Shown here: positions 1 to 9,397 of the stretch, piece after piece
Layout: the number at the start of each line of letters is the position of its first letter
How positions within the stretch are numbered: the stretch's first letter is position 1
NCBI RefSeq assembly: GCF_014203835.1
Contig: NZ_JACHJW010000001.1
Coordinates: 5,592,501-5,656,500, forward strand
From: Micromonospora polyrhachis
GTDB lineage: Bacteria; Actinomycetota; Actinomycetes; Mycobacteriales; Micromonosporaceae
DNA: 64,000 nucleotides
Direction: 5' to 3'
Notes under the pieces: model-generated
Seen by the model: the letters and a program-made list of their open reading frames with translations, nothing else
Told to the model about the DNA's origin: nothing
The model's database searches: none
Translations under genes and position numbers: made by a program

Positions 1-1
1 T

Positions 2-844
2 CCGAGCTGCCGGCGGATGGCCGAGACGCTGCGCGCCGAGGGGCGCACCGTCTACACGTACGGCGAGGCCCCCGACGCGGACCTGCGGCTGTCGGACATC
101 GTCTCGTCCGCGCAGGGTGGGCGCTACCTGGCGACGCTGGAGGGCACGCCGCTGGGCGAGATCCGGATGCCGGTGCCCGGCCGGCACATGAGTCTCAACA
201 GCGCCGCGGCGGTACTCACCGCCTGCAAGCTCGGCCTCGGGCTCTCGGACGCGGTGGCCGCACTCGCCGCCTTCCCGGGAGTGCGTCGTCGGTTCGAACG
301 CAAGGGGGTCGCCGCCGGGGTGCTGGTCTACGACGAGTACGCCTACCACCCGGTGTCGATGACCGCCGCGTTGCAGACCCTGCGTGACGTGGCGGGCGAC
401 GGTCGGGTCATCGTCGTCTTCCAGCCCTACCGGGTCTATCGCACTCGCGACCTGCAGGCCGAACTCGCCACCGCGCTGGCCATCGCCGACGAGGTGGTGA
501 TGCTGGAGGTCTTCGGACCGGGTGAGGTTCGCCAACCCGGTGAGGGTGGGGTGGCGTTGGTCGCCGCGATCGATCTGCCAGCCGAGCGGAAGGTCTTCAT
601 CGAGTCCTGGACGGACGTACCGGCCGAGGTGGTCCGCCGGGCCGGCAAGGGCGACCTGGTGGTGACCATGGGCGCCCCGCCGATCTCCCTGATGGGCGAC
701 GAACTGTTGGCCGCGCTCGCCGAGCAGGGTGCGGGCGGTGAGTCGAGAGGGGTCACCGGGCCGACCAGCGTCGCCACCCCGGTCGGCACCGGGCCGTCGG
801 CGAACGGGTCGGGGCCGGACGTCGTGGCCCGCGACGCGGGATGA
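2..844 (+). CDS. murC: UDP-N-acetylmuramate--L-alanine ligase, C-terminal part
   Basis: The window opens inside this gene; the reading frame is open from base 2, so the N-terminal ATP-binding part lies outside. The enzyme joins L-alanine to UDP-MurNAc in cytoplasmic peptidoglycan precursor synthesis. The visible part is the end of the central domain and the C-terminal Mur ligase domain, recognisable by RRRFERKG, the VYDEYAYHP stretch and the FQPYRVYRT stretch. After the domain there is a tail of about 35 residues rich in Gly, Pro, Ser and Thr, probably disordered. The stop overlaps the ftsQ ATG (ATGA), which suggests translational coupling in the division and cell wall cluster. Confidence 0.95.
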   Translation, partial: PSCRRMAETLRAEGRTVYTYGEAPDADLRLSDIVSSAQGGRYLATLEGTPLGEIRMPVPGRHMSLNSAAAVLTACKLGLGLSDAVAALAAFPGVRRRFERKGVAAGVLVYDEYAYHPVSMTAALQTLRDVAGDGRVIVVFQPYRVYRTRDLQAELATALAIADEVVMLEVFGPGEVRQPGEGGVALVAAIDLPAERKVFIESWTDVPAEVVRRAGKGDLVVTMGAPPISLMGDELLAALAEQGAGGESRGVTGPTSVATPVGTGPSANGSGPDVVARDAG

Positions 845-1698
845 CACCCGGCTCGGGTCGGGGCCGCACCACCGGCCCGTCAGACGCCTCCGCCGGTGCG
901 ACCCCGGGCGGTCCGGGGTCCGGTTTGGGGGCCCGGGCCGGCGGTACGCGTCGCTGGCGGTTGGTCCGGGCCAACAACGATGCCGTTCCGCCGTCGGTAC
1001 GGCGGTTCATGCGCCGCGCCCGACGACGTCGGATCCGGGCCGCGATGCCGTGGCTGGTGATCGGCGGTGTTCTCGCCTTGGCGGCCGTCCTGACCTGGGT
1101 CGTCCTCGGTACCGGGGTGTTCGGTGTTCGCGAGCTGCGGGTGGTCGGTGCCCAGTTGGTGACCCCGGAACAGGTACGGGCGGCGGCCGAGGTGCCGAAC
1201 GGCGTACCACTGGCCCGGGTCGACCTGGCCGCGGTGGAGTGGCGGGTCGGCCGGTTGGCGCCGGTGGGCCGGGTGACGGTGTCCCGGGACTGGCCGGACG
1301 CCCTCCTGGTCGAGGTGGTGGAACGGACTCCGGTCGCGGTGGTGCCGCAGGGGCAGCAGTTCGCGGTGATCGACAGCGCGGGGGTGGTCTTCCAGACGGT
1401 GACCCGTCGGCCGGAGCAGTTGCCGGTGGTCCGGGTTTCCGAGCCGGGGTCGGCTGACCTGGCCACCCGTAACGCGTTGCAGGTGCTCGCCGCCCTGACT
1501 CCCGAGCTGCGGGAGCGGCTCACCGAGGTGGTGGTGGAGGGGCCGGCGCGGATCAAGGTGCTGCTGCGCGGTGGCCGTACGGTCATCTGGGGTGACGCGT
1601 CCAATGGCGACACCAAGGCCCGGGTGGTGAGTGCGCTGCTGTCCCGGGAGGGTGACGTCATCGACGTGAGCGCTCCCGACGTGGTCACGATTCGGTGA
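841..1698 (+). CDS. ftsQ: Cell division protein FtsQ
   Basis: FtsQ is a bitopic divisome protein that links early and late division proteins. The 285-residue product has a Gly/Pro/Arg-rich cytoplasmic N-terminus, one membrane segment near residues 68-90 (WLVIGGVLALAAVLTWVV), a POTRA domain directly after it (VRELRVVGAQLVTPEQV) and the FtsQ beta domain to the end. The DWPDAL and VEVVERTPVAVV motifs are typical. The position between murC and ftsZ is the standard actinobacterial order. The ATG overlaps the murC stop by 4 bases. Confidence 0.96.
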   Translation: MTPGSGRGRTTGPSDASAGATPGGPGSGLGARAGGTRRWRLVRANNDAVPPSVRRFMRRARRRRIRAAMPWLVIGGVLALAAVLTWVVLGTGVFGVRELRVVGAQLVTPEQVRAAAEVPNGVPLARVDLAAVEWRVGRLAPVGRVTVSRDWPDALLVEVVERTPVAVVPQGQQFAVIDSAGVVFQTVTRRPEQLPVVRVSEPGSADLATRNALQVLAALTPELRERLTEVVVEGPARIKVLLRGGRTVIWGDASNGDTKARVVSALLSREGDVIDVSAPDVVTIR

Positions 1699-1864
1699 CT
1701 GGGGGGCTGGTCGAGTCGGCAGGCGTGTTCGGGGGTGTCGATGTACCCGAGCACGGTGTCACGCACCCGACAAGTGGGAATGTGATCGAGGCGTGGCGAC
1801 ACGCCGGGTAGATCCTTGGTTCCCGCGGTACGGGCGCTTACGTTGCCCCGAGAGGATTCAGTGG

Positions 1865-1904
1865 TTGACATAACTGTAACCCTCTAGTAGAGGGTGAGGG
1901 TTAC
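1865..1904 (+). promoter_or_regulatory. Candidate ftsZ promoter with nested inverted repeats
   Basis: The 298 bases between ftsQ and ftsZ carry no supported gene. TTGACA at 1865-1870 is followed after 17 bases by TAGAGG at 1888-1893, a plausible housekeeping promoter. Over the -10 region lies a perfect 9-bp inverted repeat, GTAACCCTC (1876-1884) and GAGGGTTAC (1896-1904). Nested in it is CCCTCT-AGT-AGAGGG (1880-1894). The arrangement looks like an operator over the promoter. The boxes and repeats are seen directly; the regulatory role is inferred. Confidence 0.5.
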
Positions 1905-1996
1905 CCTTCGCTCTCCTCGCACCGAGGGGATGCCGATCGCGGTCTGGGCGGGCCGCACCGATCGGCACCCGCCAATCTCGAAGGAAAGGGACCCCG

Positions 1997-3112
1997 ATGA
2001 CACCTCCGCACAACTACCTGGCGGTCATCAAGGTCGTCGGCATCGGTGGCGGCGGCGTCAACGCCGTCAACCGGATGATCGAGGTTGGACTCAAGGGCGT
2101 CGAGTTCATCGCGATCAACACCGACGCGCAGGCGTTACTGATGAGCGATGCCGACGTCAAACTCGACGTGGGCCGGGAGCTGACCCGGGGGCTTGGTGCG
2201 GGTGCGAACCCGGACGTCGGGAAGAACGCCGCCGAGGACCACCGGGACGAGATCGAGGAGGTGCTCAAGGGCGCCGACATGGTCTTCGTCACCTGTGGTG
2301 AGGGGGGCGGTACGGGCACCGGTGGCGCGCCGGTGGTGGCGAACATCGCCCGCAAGCTCGGTGCCCTGACCATCGGCGTGGTCACCCGGCCGTTCTCGTT
2401 CGAGGGCAAGCGGCGGCAGGTCCAGGCCGAGTCCGGCATCGACGAGCTGCGAAACCAGTGCGACACGCTGATCGTGATCCCCAACGACCGACTGCTGGCC
2501 CTCGGCGACCGGGGCATCAGCATGATGGACGCCTTCCGCCAGGCTGACCAGGTGCTGCTCTCCGGCGTGCAGGGCATCACCGATCTGATCACCACCCCGG
2601 GTCTGATCAACCTGGACTTCGCCGACGTCAAGAGCGTGATGAGCGGGGCCGGTAGTGCGCTGATGGGCATCGGCAGCGCCCGGGGCGAGAACCGCTCGGT
2701 GGAGGCGGCCGAGGCGGCCATCTCCAGCCCGCTGCTGGAGCAGAGCATGGACGGTGCCCGGGGCGTACTGCTCTCCATCGCCGGCGGCTCCGACCTCGGG
2801 CTCTTCGAGATCAACGATGCCGCCCAGCTGGTCACCGACGCCGCCCACCCGGACGCGAACATCATCTTCGGTGCGGTCATCGACGACGCGCTGGGTGACG
2901 AGGTGCGGGTTACGGTGATCGCCGCCGGCTTCGATGGGGGCGCGCCGGCCTACAAGGCGGCGGAGTCGACTCGCAAGCCCACCCAGAGTCCGCCTCCGGT
3001 GTCGCACGGTGGTGGGCCGGTGTCGCCCCCACCCCCGCCGCCCGCCCAGCAGCCCCGTCGGGTGCTCTTCGACGACGTGGACGTCCCCGACTTCCTCAAG
3101 AACGGCTCCTGA
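1997..3112 (+). CDS. ftsZ: Cell division GTPase FtsZ
   Basis: FtsZ is the tubulin-like GTPase that polymerises into the Z ring. The 371-residue product has the tubulin signature GGGTGTG at residues 103-109, the T7-loop region with [11 protein letters not shown], a Pro-rich linker with a run of prolines, and a C-terminal peptide ([13 protein letters not shown]) of the type that binds SepF in Actinobacteria. The ATG at 1997 follows a purine-rich site (GAAGGAAAGGG) at good spacing. The gene has its own upstream region with a candidate promoter and is followed 9 bases later by the PLP-homeostasis gene. Confidence 0.99.
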   Translation: MTPPHNYLAVIKVVGIGGGGVNAVNRMIEVGLKGVEFIAINTDAQALLMSDADVKLDVGRELTRGLGAGANPDVGKNAAEDHRDEIEEVLKGADMVFVTCGEGGGTGTGGAPVVANIARKLGALTIGVVTRPFSFEGKRRQVQAESGIDELRNQCDTLIVIPNDRLLALGDRGISMMDAFRQADQVLLSGVQGITDLITTPGLINLDFADVKSVMSGAGSALMGIGSARGENRSVEAAEAAISSPLLEQSMDGARGVLLSIAGGSDLGLFEINDAAQLVTDAAHPDANIIFGAVIDDALGDEVRVTVIAAGFDGGAPAYKAAESTRKPTQSPPPVSHGGGPVSPPPPPPAQQPRRVLFDDVDVPDFLKNGS

Positions 3113-3121
3113 GTTCTTCCC

Positions 3122-3868
3122 ATGACCGATCCATCCGTCGCGGCGTCGACCGAACGTCGCGCGCAGCTCGCTGGCAGCCTGGCCAGGGTCCGGAGCCGGA
3201 TCGTGGCGGCCTGTGCCGCCGCCGACCGGGACCGGACCGGGGTCACCATGATCGCGGTTACCAAGACGTACCCGGCCAGTGACGCCGTGCTACTGGCCGG
3301 ATTGGGAGTCGCCGATCTGGGCGAGAACCGGGACCAGGAGGCGGCCGGGAAGGCTGCCGAGGTGGCGGCGGCCGGGGTCGACGTACGGTGGCACTTCGTC
3401 GGACAGCTGCAACGCAACAAGTGCCGTTCGGTGGTCGGTTACGCCGACGTGGTGCACTCCGTGGACAGCGTCCGGCTGGCCACCGCGCTGGGTGCCGCCG
3501 CCGAGCGCGGCCGGGACCGGGTGCTGGACGTACTGGTGCAGGTCAGCGTCGACGGTGACCCCGCCCGGGGCGGTGCCGTCGCCGGCAGCGCCGACCCCGA
3601 CCGGGGGCTGGACCGGGTCGCGGCCGAGGTGGCCGGGAGCGGATCGCTGCGGTTGGCCGGGGTGATGGCCGTCGCGCCGCTGGGCTGGGAGCCGGAACGG
3701 GCCTTCGCCCGGCTGGCCGGGATCGCTGCGGGATTGCGCCCGGACCATCCGGACGCCACGGCGATCTCCGCCGGTATGAGCGGTGACCTGGAGGTCGCCA
3801 TCGCGTACGGCGCGACACATGTACGTATTGGCAGCGCGTTACTCGGAATGCGTCCCACGCTGCGGTAG
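3122..3868 (+). CDS. PLP homeostasis protein, YggS/PROSC family
   Basis: This is a fold-type III PLP-binding protein of 248 residues that helps control free pyridoxal phosphate and amino-acid pools; no catalytic reaction is established for the family. The PLP lysine is in the IAVTKTYP motif near residue 43. Family motifs LGENRDQE, WHFVGQLQRNK and HSVDSVRLA follow. The C-terminal GMSGDLEVAIAYGATHVRIGSAL is the phosphate-binding end. It sits between ftsZ and sepF, as in most Gram-positive division clusters. Confidence 0.95.
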   Translation: MTDPSVAASTERRAQLAGSLARVRSRIVAACAAADRDRTGVTMIAVTKTYPASDAVLLAGLGVADLGENRDQEAAGKAAEVAAAGVDVRWHFVGQLQRNKCRSVVGYADVVHSVDSVRLATALGAAAERGRDRVLDVLVQVSVDGDPARGGAVAGSADPDRGLDRVAAEVAGSGSLRLAGVMAVAPLGWEPERAFARLAGIAAGLRPDHPDATAISAGMSGDLEVAIAYGATHVRIGSALLGMRPTLR

Positions 3869-4059
3869 CCTGACCCGCGAAAGGTCAAACTACATCAGTG
3901 TTGTTTGAGACATTTCCCTCAGCGACGGGGGTCGGCGGGCGTTGGCGGTTTTGATTAGCCGCGCCGGGGAGAAGTCTCAAGCCGGTGGGCACGCAGTGTT
4001 CACGCGCGTGACAGCGACAGGCACGGGGGGCGTGCCGCACGGCGGACGGAGGGGCGCGG

Positions 4060-4749
4060 ATGGGTGCACTGCGCAAGGCGGGGGTCTGGCTCGGCCTCGT
4101 CGAGGAGGACGACGAGCGGGCCTACGAGGAGGGTGGCTACGAAAAGGGTGGCTACCGTGACTCGCGTTACCGGCAGAGCCGATACACGGAGGACTTCGCC
4201 GACGAGGACGACGACCAGGACGACCCGCCCGCCGTACCCCGGGCCCGGGTTGGTGATCGTGGTCGGCTCTCCGAGCGGGCCAGTGTCCGCTCCGCCGACC
4301 TTGACCGGGCCGAGCCCGAGCGGACGGAGCGGTCCAGTGTGCGTTCGATCACCCGGCCGAGCACCCCGGAGACTCCGTCCAGCCTGAGCTACCACACCCG
4401 GGACAACCTGGCCCTGGCCCCCCAGCCGCCGATTCGGGAGCGGGAGCGGCCGGTGGTGGTCGAGGAGGAGCAGCGCTACCAGATCACGACGCTGCATCCC
4501 ACCACGTACCGGGAGGCGCGCACCATCGGCGAGCACTTCCGGGACGGCGTGCCGGTGATCATCAACCTCACCGAAATGGATGAGGCCGATGCCCGCCGCC
4601 TGGTGGATTTCGCTGCCGGGTTGGCGTTTGGGCTGCGCGGTACGATCGAGCGCGTGACCAACCGGGTGTTTCTGCTCTCGCCGGCCAATGTCCAGGTCAC
4701 CGCGGAGGACAAGGCCAAGATCGCTGAGGGTGGCTTCTTCACCGCCTGA
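4060..4749 (+). CDS. sepF: Cell division protein SepF
   Basis: SepF anchors FtsZ to the membrane in Actinobacteria, which lack FtsA. The 229-residue product starts with a short amphipathic stretch ([17 protein letters not shown]) that fits the membrane-binding helix. A long acidic and Arg-rich disordered linker follows. The SepF core spans about residues 140-229, with [20 protein letters not shown] and [15 protein letters not shown]. The 191 bases before it hold no gene. The ATG at 4060 follows a GGAGGGGCG site. Confidence 0.96.
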   Translation: MGALRKAGVWLGLVEEDDERAYEEGGYEKGGYRDSRYRQSRYTEDFADEDDDQDDPPAVPRARVGDRGRLSERASVRSADLDRAEPERTERSSVRSITRPSTPETPSSLSYHTRDNLALAPQPPIRERERPVVVEEEQRYQITTLHPTTYREARTIGEHFRDGVPVIINLTEMDEADARRLVDFAAGLAFGLRGTIERVTNRVFLLSPANVQVTAEDKAKIAEGGFFTA

Positions 4750-4769
4750 GTTAGTCCGACCAAGGGATC

Positions 4770-5090
4770 TTGTCTGCCGTGTTTTCGATCCTGTTCCAAG
4801 TCCTGTACTTGGTCCTTTACGTGTTTTTGCTGGTTCTTTTGGCCAGGTTTGTCCTAGGTGCCGTCCTGCAGTACGGGCGGCGCTGGCAGCCCGGCCGCGG
4901 AGCAGCGGTGGGACTGGAATCCGTGTGGAGCGTCACTGATCCGCCTCTCAAGGCGTTGAGGCGTGTGATCCCACCATTGCGAATTGGTACCGTGAGCATC
5001 GACCTGGCCTCCCTTGTGCTCCTGGTTATCCTGTTCGTGCTGATGGAGTTCGTGTTAAGGCCGTTGATCCACCAGTCGAACAGCTGGTGA
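4770..5090 (+). CDS. YggT family membrane protein
   Basis: This is a 106-residue membrane protein of the YggT family, which lies next to sepF and divIVA in most Actinobacteria and is linked to division or osmotic tolerance. Two hydrophobic segments are clear: one at the N-terminus (ILFQVLYLVLYVFLLVLLA) and one near the C-terminus (LVLLVILFVLMEFVL). The PPLKALRRVIPP motif between them is typical of the family. Start choice is uncertain. The TTG at 4770 is only 2 bases after an AAGGGA site, while the in-frame GTG at 4779 is 11 bases after it. Confidence 0.88.
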   Translation: MSAVFSILFQVLYLVLYVFLLVLLARFVLGAVLQYGRRWQPGRGAAVGLESVWSVTDPPLKALRRVIPPLRIGTVSIDLASLVLLVILFVLMEFVLRPLIHQSNSW

Positions 5091-5132
5091 CACCAGCGCG
5101 CTACGCGGCCGCAACTGACCCGAGGAGTTTCG

Positions 5133-5936
5133 ATGCCGCTTACCCCGGCTGACGTCCACAACGTCGCCTTCAAGAAGCCGCCGATCGGCAAGCGGGGGTA
5201 CGACGAGGAGGAGGTCGACGCCTTTCTGGACGAGGTCGAGCGTGAACTCGCTCGGCTGATTGAGGAGAACAACGAGCTTCGCGCCCAGGTGGAGCGCGGC
5301 GGACGTGGCGGCGCACCAGCCGGCCCGGGCGCCGACCCCAGGTTGGCCGCTGAGCTCAACGACGTCAAGACCCAACTCGACCGGGTGCAGCGCGACAAGG
5401 CAGCCGCCGAGCAGGCCGCCCGCGCGATGCAGGCCGAGTTGGAGCAGATGCGGGGGCAGACCGGCCAGGTTCCCGGCGGCGACGGCGAGCAGCAGGCCCT
5501 GCGGGTGCTGATGATGGCCCAGCGCACGGCCGACGACCACGTGACGGATGCCCGCCGCGAGGCCGACCAGCTGCTTTCCGAAGCGCGGACCAAGGCCGAC
5601 GAGGTCACCCGGGAGGCGCGGGCCAAGGCCGACGCCCTGGAGCGGGACGCGCGTCAGCGGCACCAGGAGGCGATGGGCGGCCTGGACGCCAAGCGCACCG
5701 CACTGCAGAAGCACATCGAGGAGCTCAAGCAGTTCGAGCGGGAGTACCGCACCCGGCTCAAGGCGTACCTGGAGAGCCAGCTGCGTGACCTCGACGGGCG
5801 CGGGCAGGGCCTTGAGGTGGAGATGACCAGGACCGACGGCAATCGGTCCGGTGGCAGCTCCACGAGCCTGGCCGCAGCCGGTCTGGCCAACTCCTACAGC
5901 GGCAGCCGCTCCGGTGCCCTCGAAGCGGGACGCTGA
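5133..5936 (+). CDS. divIVA: DivIVA / Wag31 polar growth protein
   Basis: DivIVA is a coiled-coil scaffold that recruits the cell wall machinery to poles and hyphal tips; it is usually essential in Actinobacteria. The N-terminal membrane-binding domain is intact ([15 protein letters not shown], then [16 protein letters not shown]). Long heptad-rich segments rich in Glu, Arg, Ala and Gln fill residues 30-60 and 85-225, separated by a Gly/Pro linker. The 267 residues end in a Ser/Gly-rich tail. The ATG at 5133 follows GAGGAG. Confidence 0.97.
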   Translation: MPLTPADVHNVAFKKPPIGKRGYDEEEVDAFLDEVERELARLIEENNELRAQVERGGRGGAPAGPGADPRLAAELNDVKTQLDRVQRDKAAAEQAARAMQAELEQMRGQTGQVPGGDGEQQALRVLMMAQRTADDHVTDARREADQLLSEARTKADEVTREARAKADALERDARQRHQEAMGGLDAKRTALQKHIEELKQFEREYRTRLKAYLESQLRDLDGRGQGLEVEMTRTDGNRSGGSSTSLAAAGLANSYSGSRSGALEAGR

Positions 5937-5980
5937 CGCCGACCACCACGGAAGCCGGAACGACGCGGCGGGGGTGAGCC

Positions 5981-6586
5981 ATGATTCTCGCAAGTCTGCT
6001 GCTCATCCTCGTCGCCGTCATTCTGCTCGTGCTCGGCCTGGTCAGCGGATCGAGCGGAGCGCTGATCGGTTCCATCGCGGCAAGTCTGTTGGCGGCCGTC
6101 GCCCTGGTGGTGGGAGCCCGCCAGGCGGCCGCCGCCCGGACCAACGTCGACGATGCCGGACGCGCGGACGACGACCGGTTGTCGCGTCGCCGCCGGCCCG
6201 CTGACGGCACGGTCGACCCGAGCGGGGCGAGCGTTCCGACCCAGCACACGCCGACTTCCGCCGGCTTCGGCCAGCCATCCGACCCACGTTTCGCAGCCGC
6301 CGGGGACGAGCCGGACGGCCGTGCCGAGGCAGCCGCCGACGAGGCCCTGTCCGACGAGCCACCGGCCCAGGAGGTCCTGGCGACGGACGCCGCGCGGGTG
6401 GCCCGAATGTCCGCCGAGGTGCTGGTCGTCGACGGGCGGCCCCGCTACCACCTGCCCAGTTGCCCGCAGCTCTCCGACCGGACGGCGGAAGCGCTGCCGG
6501 TGAAGGAGGCGGTGGAGTTGGGCTTCACACCATGTGGCCGTTGCGAGCCGGACAGCACCCTGCTGGCCGACACCCGGCACGGCTGA
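5981..6586 (+). CDS. Membrane protein with C-terminal His/Cys zinc-ribbon-like motif
   Basis: The function of this 201-residue protein is not known to me. Two hydrophobic helices lie within residues 1-46, followed by a charged, Ala/Asp-rich linker. At residues 145-195 is a compact motif, YHLPSCPQL followed about 30 residues later by GFTPCGRCEP. The His plus three Cys resemble the metal-binding element of Ada-like and competence-type small domains. It follows divIVA by 44 bases and is probably cotranscribed. The metal-binding role is inferred only from residue spacing. Confidence 0.8.
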   Translation: MILASLLLILVAVILLVLGLVSGSSGALIGSIAASLLAAVALVVGARQAAAARTNVDDAGRADDDRLSRRRRPADGTVDPSGASVPTQHTPTSAGFGQPSDPRFAAAGDEPDGRAEAAADEALSDEPPAQEVLATDAARVARMSAEVLVVDGRPRYHLPSCPQLSDRTAEALPVKEAVELGFTPCGRCEPDSTLLADTRHG

Positions 6587-6648
6587 GCGTCGCCATCGTG
6601 CCGGCCGCAGCTCGTCGACCCGGGCGGCGGGGTACCGACGACTCCCCG

Positions 6649-7029
6649 ATGACCACCACCGCCTCCGACGCGTCGGCCCCACCGTCGAGCCGAAACACCA
6701 CCATGCGGTCGTCGTCGGGACAGCTACCGGAGTCCGGACCGGTCACGGTCGCGGTCCGGGTGAAGCCGGGTGCCACCCGGGCCCGGGTGGGCGGCCGATT
6801 CGACGGGCCGTACGGGCCCGCCCTGGTCATCTCCGTCAACGCGCCAGCCGTCGATGGTCGGGCCACCGAGGCCGCCCGTCGAGCGCTGGCCGAGGCGCTG
6901 GACGTACGCCCACGGGCGGTGGAACTCCGCGCCGGTGCGGCCAGCCGCGACAAGCTCTTCCAGGTGGACGGCCTCGCATCGGCGATCGACGTACGACTGC
7001 GCCGGCTGCGGGACGGATCCGCGGACTGA
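6649..7029 (+). CDS. DUF167 / YggU family protein
   Basis: The family has a known fold but no established function. The core is clear: TVAVRVKPGATRARVG, then ISVNAPAVDGRATEAARRAL, then LRAGAASRDKLFQVDG, covering about residues 30-115 of 126. The frame is open further upstream. The ATG at 6649 gives a short disordered extension and the ATG at 6703 would start close to the domain, so the N-terminus is uncertain. It lies in a row of same-strand genes 62 bases after the zinc-ribbon-like membrane protein. Confidence 0.85.
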   Translation: MTTTASDASAPPSSRNTTMRSSSGQLPESGPVTVAVRVKPGATRARVGGRFDGPYGPALVISVNAPAVDGRATEAARRALAEALDVRPRAVELRAGAASRDKLFQVDGLASAIDVRLRRLRDGSAD

Positions 7030-7050
7030 GCCGGCCCGACCGGGGCGACC

Positions 7051-8556
7051 ATGAGCGACAGCTTCAACCTCGCCTTGTTGCTCGGCGCGGCGGTGCTGCT
7101 GGTCGCCGTGGGCGCGGTACGTCTCTCCACCCGGGTCGGTCTGCCCAGCCTCCTGGTCTACCTGGCCATCGGCATGGTGCTCGGCCGCTCCGGTCTCGGC
7201 ATCCGTTTCGACGACGTCGAGCTGACCCGTACCCTCGGTTTCTGCGCGTTGGTCGTGATCATCGCGGAGGGGGGCCTGACCGCCCGGTGGAGCACGCTGC
7301 GACCGGTGCTGGGCGTCGCCGCCGTGCTTTCCACGGTGGGGGTGGCGGTCAGCATCGTGGTGGTGGGGGTGGCCGTCCACCTCCTGTTGGGGCTGGACTG
7401 GCGACTGGCGCTGCTCTATGGTGCGGTGCTCTCCTCGACCGACGCGGCGGCGGTCTTCGCCACCCTGCGCCGGTTACGGCTCCCACCCCGCCTGGTCGCC
7501 ATCCTCGAAGCCGAGTCGGGCATGAACGACGCGCCGGTGGTGCTGCTGGTCATCCTGCTGTCCAGCGTCATGCCGGAGGCCACCCACCCGTGGTGGCAGG
7601 ACGTGCTGTTGGTCGGCTACGAGTTGCTCGTCGGCGCGCTGGTCGGCCTCGCGGTGGGGCTGGGCGGTCGGTGGACGCTGCGTCGGGCCGCGTTGCCCTC
7701 GTCGGGGCTGTATCCGATCGCGGCGGTCGGGCTCACCGTGCTGGCCTACGCCGCCGGCGCGGTCCTGCACGCCTCGGGTTTCCTCGCCGTCTACGTGGCC
7801 GGGGTACTGCTCGGCAACGCCCGACTACCGCATCGCCAGGCCATCCTCGGGTTTGCCGACGGACTGGCCTGGCTGGCCCAGATCGGCCTGTTCGTGTTGC
7901 TCGGCCTGCTGGTCACGCCGACCCGGCTTGACGAGGCGGTGGTGCCGGCGATTGTGGCCGGTCTGGCACTGGTGCTGTTGGCCCGGCCGCTCTCCGTGGC
8001 GGTCTGCGCCGCCCCGTTCCGCGTGGACCTGCGGGACCAGATGTTCCTGTCCTGGGCCGGGCTGCGCGGGGCGGTACCGATCGTGTTGGCCACGATCCCG
8101 CTCTCGCTGCGGGTGCCGGGGGCGGCCCGGCTCTTCGACGTGGTCTTCGTACTAGTGGTGATCTTCACGCTGGTGCAGGCCGGGACGCTGGCCCCGGTGG
8201 CCCGGTGGCTTCGGGTCACCGCCCCGGCCGAGGCGGCTGAACTTCGGGTCGAGACGGCACCCCTGGAACGGATGCGGGCGGACCTGCTCCAGTTGTCGGT
8301 GCCGCCGGGTTCCCGGCTGGCCGGGGTGCACATCGACGAACTGCGGTTGCCGGTCGGGGCCTCGGTGACCCTGGTGCTGCGCGACGGGTCCGGGTTCGTG
8401 CCGGGGCTGGACACCCGACTCCGGACCGGGGACAGCCTGTTGATCGTGGCGACCTTTGAGACACGCGACGCCGCTGAGCGGAGGTTGCGGGCGGTCAGCC
8501 GGCGGGGACGACTGGCCCGGTGGTTTGGCGAGTATGGCGACGATCGCAGCGAATGA
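7051..8556 (+). CDS. Potassium/proton antiporter, CPA1 family with TrkA-C domain
   Basis: This is a 501-residue cation/proton antiporter of the NhaP2 (CvrA) type. About 12 hydrophobic segments fill residues 1-395. They include the family motifs LSSTDAAAVFATLR and ESGMNDAPVVLL, with the acidic residues used in transport, and WAGLRGAVPIVLA. A cytosolic TrkA-C (RCK_C) regulatory domain follows at about residues 410-480 (LPVGASVTLVLRDGSGFVPG). It exports K+ or Na+ against protons in volume or pH control. Substrate preference is inferred from the family. Confidence 0.92.
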   Translation: MSDSFNLALLLGAAVLLVAVGAVRLSTRVGLPSLLVYLAIGMVLGRSGLGIRFDDVELTRTLGFCALVVIIAEGGLTARWSTLRPVLGVAAVLSTVGVAVSIVVVGVAVHLLLGLDWRLALLYGAVLSSTDAAAVFATLRRLRLPPRLVAILEAESGMNDAPVVLLVILLSSVMPEATHPWWQDVLLVGYELLVGALVGLAVGLGGRWTLRRAALPSSGLYPIAAVGLTVLAYAAGAVLHASGFLAVYVAGVLLGNARLPHRQAILGFADGLAWLAQIGLFVLLGLLVTPTRLDEAVVPAIVAGLALVLLARPLSVAVCAAPFRVDLRDQMFLSWAGLRGAVPIVLATIPLSLRVPGAARLFDVVFVLVVIFTLVQAGTLAPVARWLRVTAPAEAAELRVETAPLERMRADLLQLSVPPGSRLAGVHIDELRLPVGASVTLVLRDGSGFVPGLDTRLRTGDSLLIVATFETRDAAERRLRAVSRRGRLARWFGEYGDDRSE

Positions 8557-8627
8557 TCTGCTAGCGTTCGTTTTGCCCTGGTTTATGGATTGATTCGGGC
8601 TGTCAGGCGGCACATCGGTGCGGCATG

Positions 8628-8656
8628 TTGTCGGACGCATGTACGTTCCGTATTCT
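8628..8656 (+). promoter_or_regulatory. Candidate promoter upstream of the TraR/DksA gene
   Basis: The 357 bases between the antiporter stop and the TraR/DksA start hold one good housekeeping promoter match: TTGTCG at 8628-8633, a 17-base spacer, then TATTCT at 8651-8656. Transcription from it would leave an untranslated leader of about 250 bases before the gene, which could carry the short reading frame at 8714-8848. The boxes are seen in the sequence; activity is inferred. Confidence 0.45.
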
Positions 8657-8713
8657 TGCCAACTCGGAGTGCGTGGCGTCCCGCCGCGCGCCGTTTTGCA
8701 AGTGGGGGACGCC

Positions 8714-8848
8714 ATGGCCGAACGGGGACCAGGGCACGTACGGCCGCGAGACGGGACACGACCGCTCCGGAACGCCGCCGACACCACCACTACGGCCATG
8801 CCTTCGGGTGTGGCCATGTCCAATAGGGTTCACTGGCCGATCGCGTGA
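8714..8848 (+). CDS. Possible 44-residue leader ORF, doubtful
   Basis: A short frame starts at ATG 8714, 4 bases after a GGGGGA stretch, inside the leader of the TraR/DksA gene. The 44-residue product is hydrophilic, with Arg-rich and Thr-rich stretches (ADTTTTAMPSG), and matches nothing I know. In DNA this rich in G+C such frames arise easily, so it is listed only because it lies between a good promoter match and the next gene. Confidence 0.15.
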   Translation: MAERGPGHVRPRDGTRPLRNAADTTTTAMPSGVAMSNRVHWPIA

Positions 8849-8913
8849 GGCGCCGGGGAGCCCTGTCCAGGCACCGCCGATCGCCGCGGAGTCCCGCGGC
8901 CAAGGGAGCGACG

Positions 8914-9333
8914 ATGGCGAAGCCAGCCGACATCAACACCGCCAGCCGCAAGCTGGCGGGCAAGGCCCCCCGCAGTGCCGCGGAGACGGAGAAGATCCGG
9001 GCAGCCCTGGCAGCGCGGCGCGACGAGTTGCGTGCCGAGTACGATCAGACGCTGAGCGAGATCGCCGAGCTGCAGCGCGACCGGCTGACCGACTCGGCCG
9101 GGGACGACCAGGCCGACACCGGGACCAAGACGTTCGAGCGGGAGCAGGAGATCTCCCTCGCCAACAGCATCCTGGAGCGGATCACGCAGGTGGAGCGGGC
9201 GCTGGAGCGGCTCGACGAGGGCGGCTACGGCTGGTGTGAGAAGTGCGGTAACCCGATCCCGGTGGAGCGGCTCGCCGCCTTCCCGTCCGCGACCCTCTGC
9301 GTCACCTGCAAGCAGTTGCAGGAGCGACGGTAA
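8914..9333 (+). CDS. TraR/DksA family zinc-finger protein
   Basis: This is a 139-residue protein of the TraR/DksA family, relatives of which bind RNA polymerase in the secondary channel. A helical N-terminal part rich in Lys, Arg and Glu leads into a coiled region (ERITQVERALERLDEGGYG). A four-Cys zinc finger follows at about residues 105-135, CEKCGNPIPVERL with LCVTCKQLQ. The frame is open upstream, but the ATG at 8914 is preceded by AAGGGAG at good spacing. It is followed by lspA. Confidence 0.92.
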   Translation: MAKPADINTASRKLAGKAPRSAAETEKIRAALAARRDELRAEYDQTLSEIAELQRDRLTDSAGDDQADTGTKTFEREQEISLANSILERITQVERALERLDEGGYGWCEKCGNPIPVERLAAFPSATLCVTCKQLQERR

Positions 9334-9397
9334 GCGCGGGAAGCGAGCCTTCCGGCGCGGACGGAAGGTACGACCGCTGAACACCGATGGGGAGCAG

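Noticed and set aside
753-1871. Long minus-strand frames opposite ftsQ and ftsZ
   Set aside because: They are codon-position shadows of the genes on the plus strand with Arg/Ser/Thr-rich nonsense composition.
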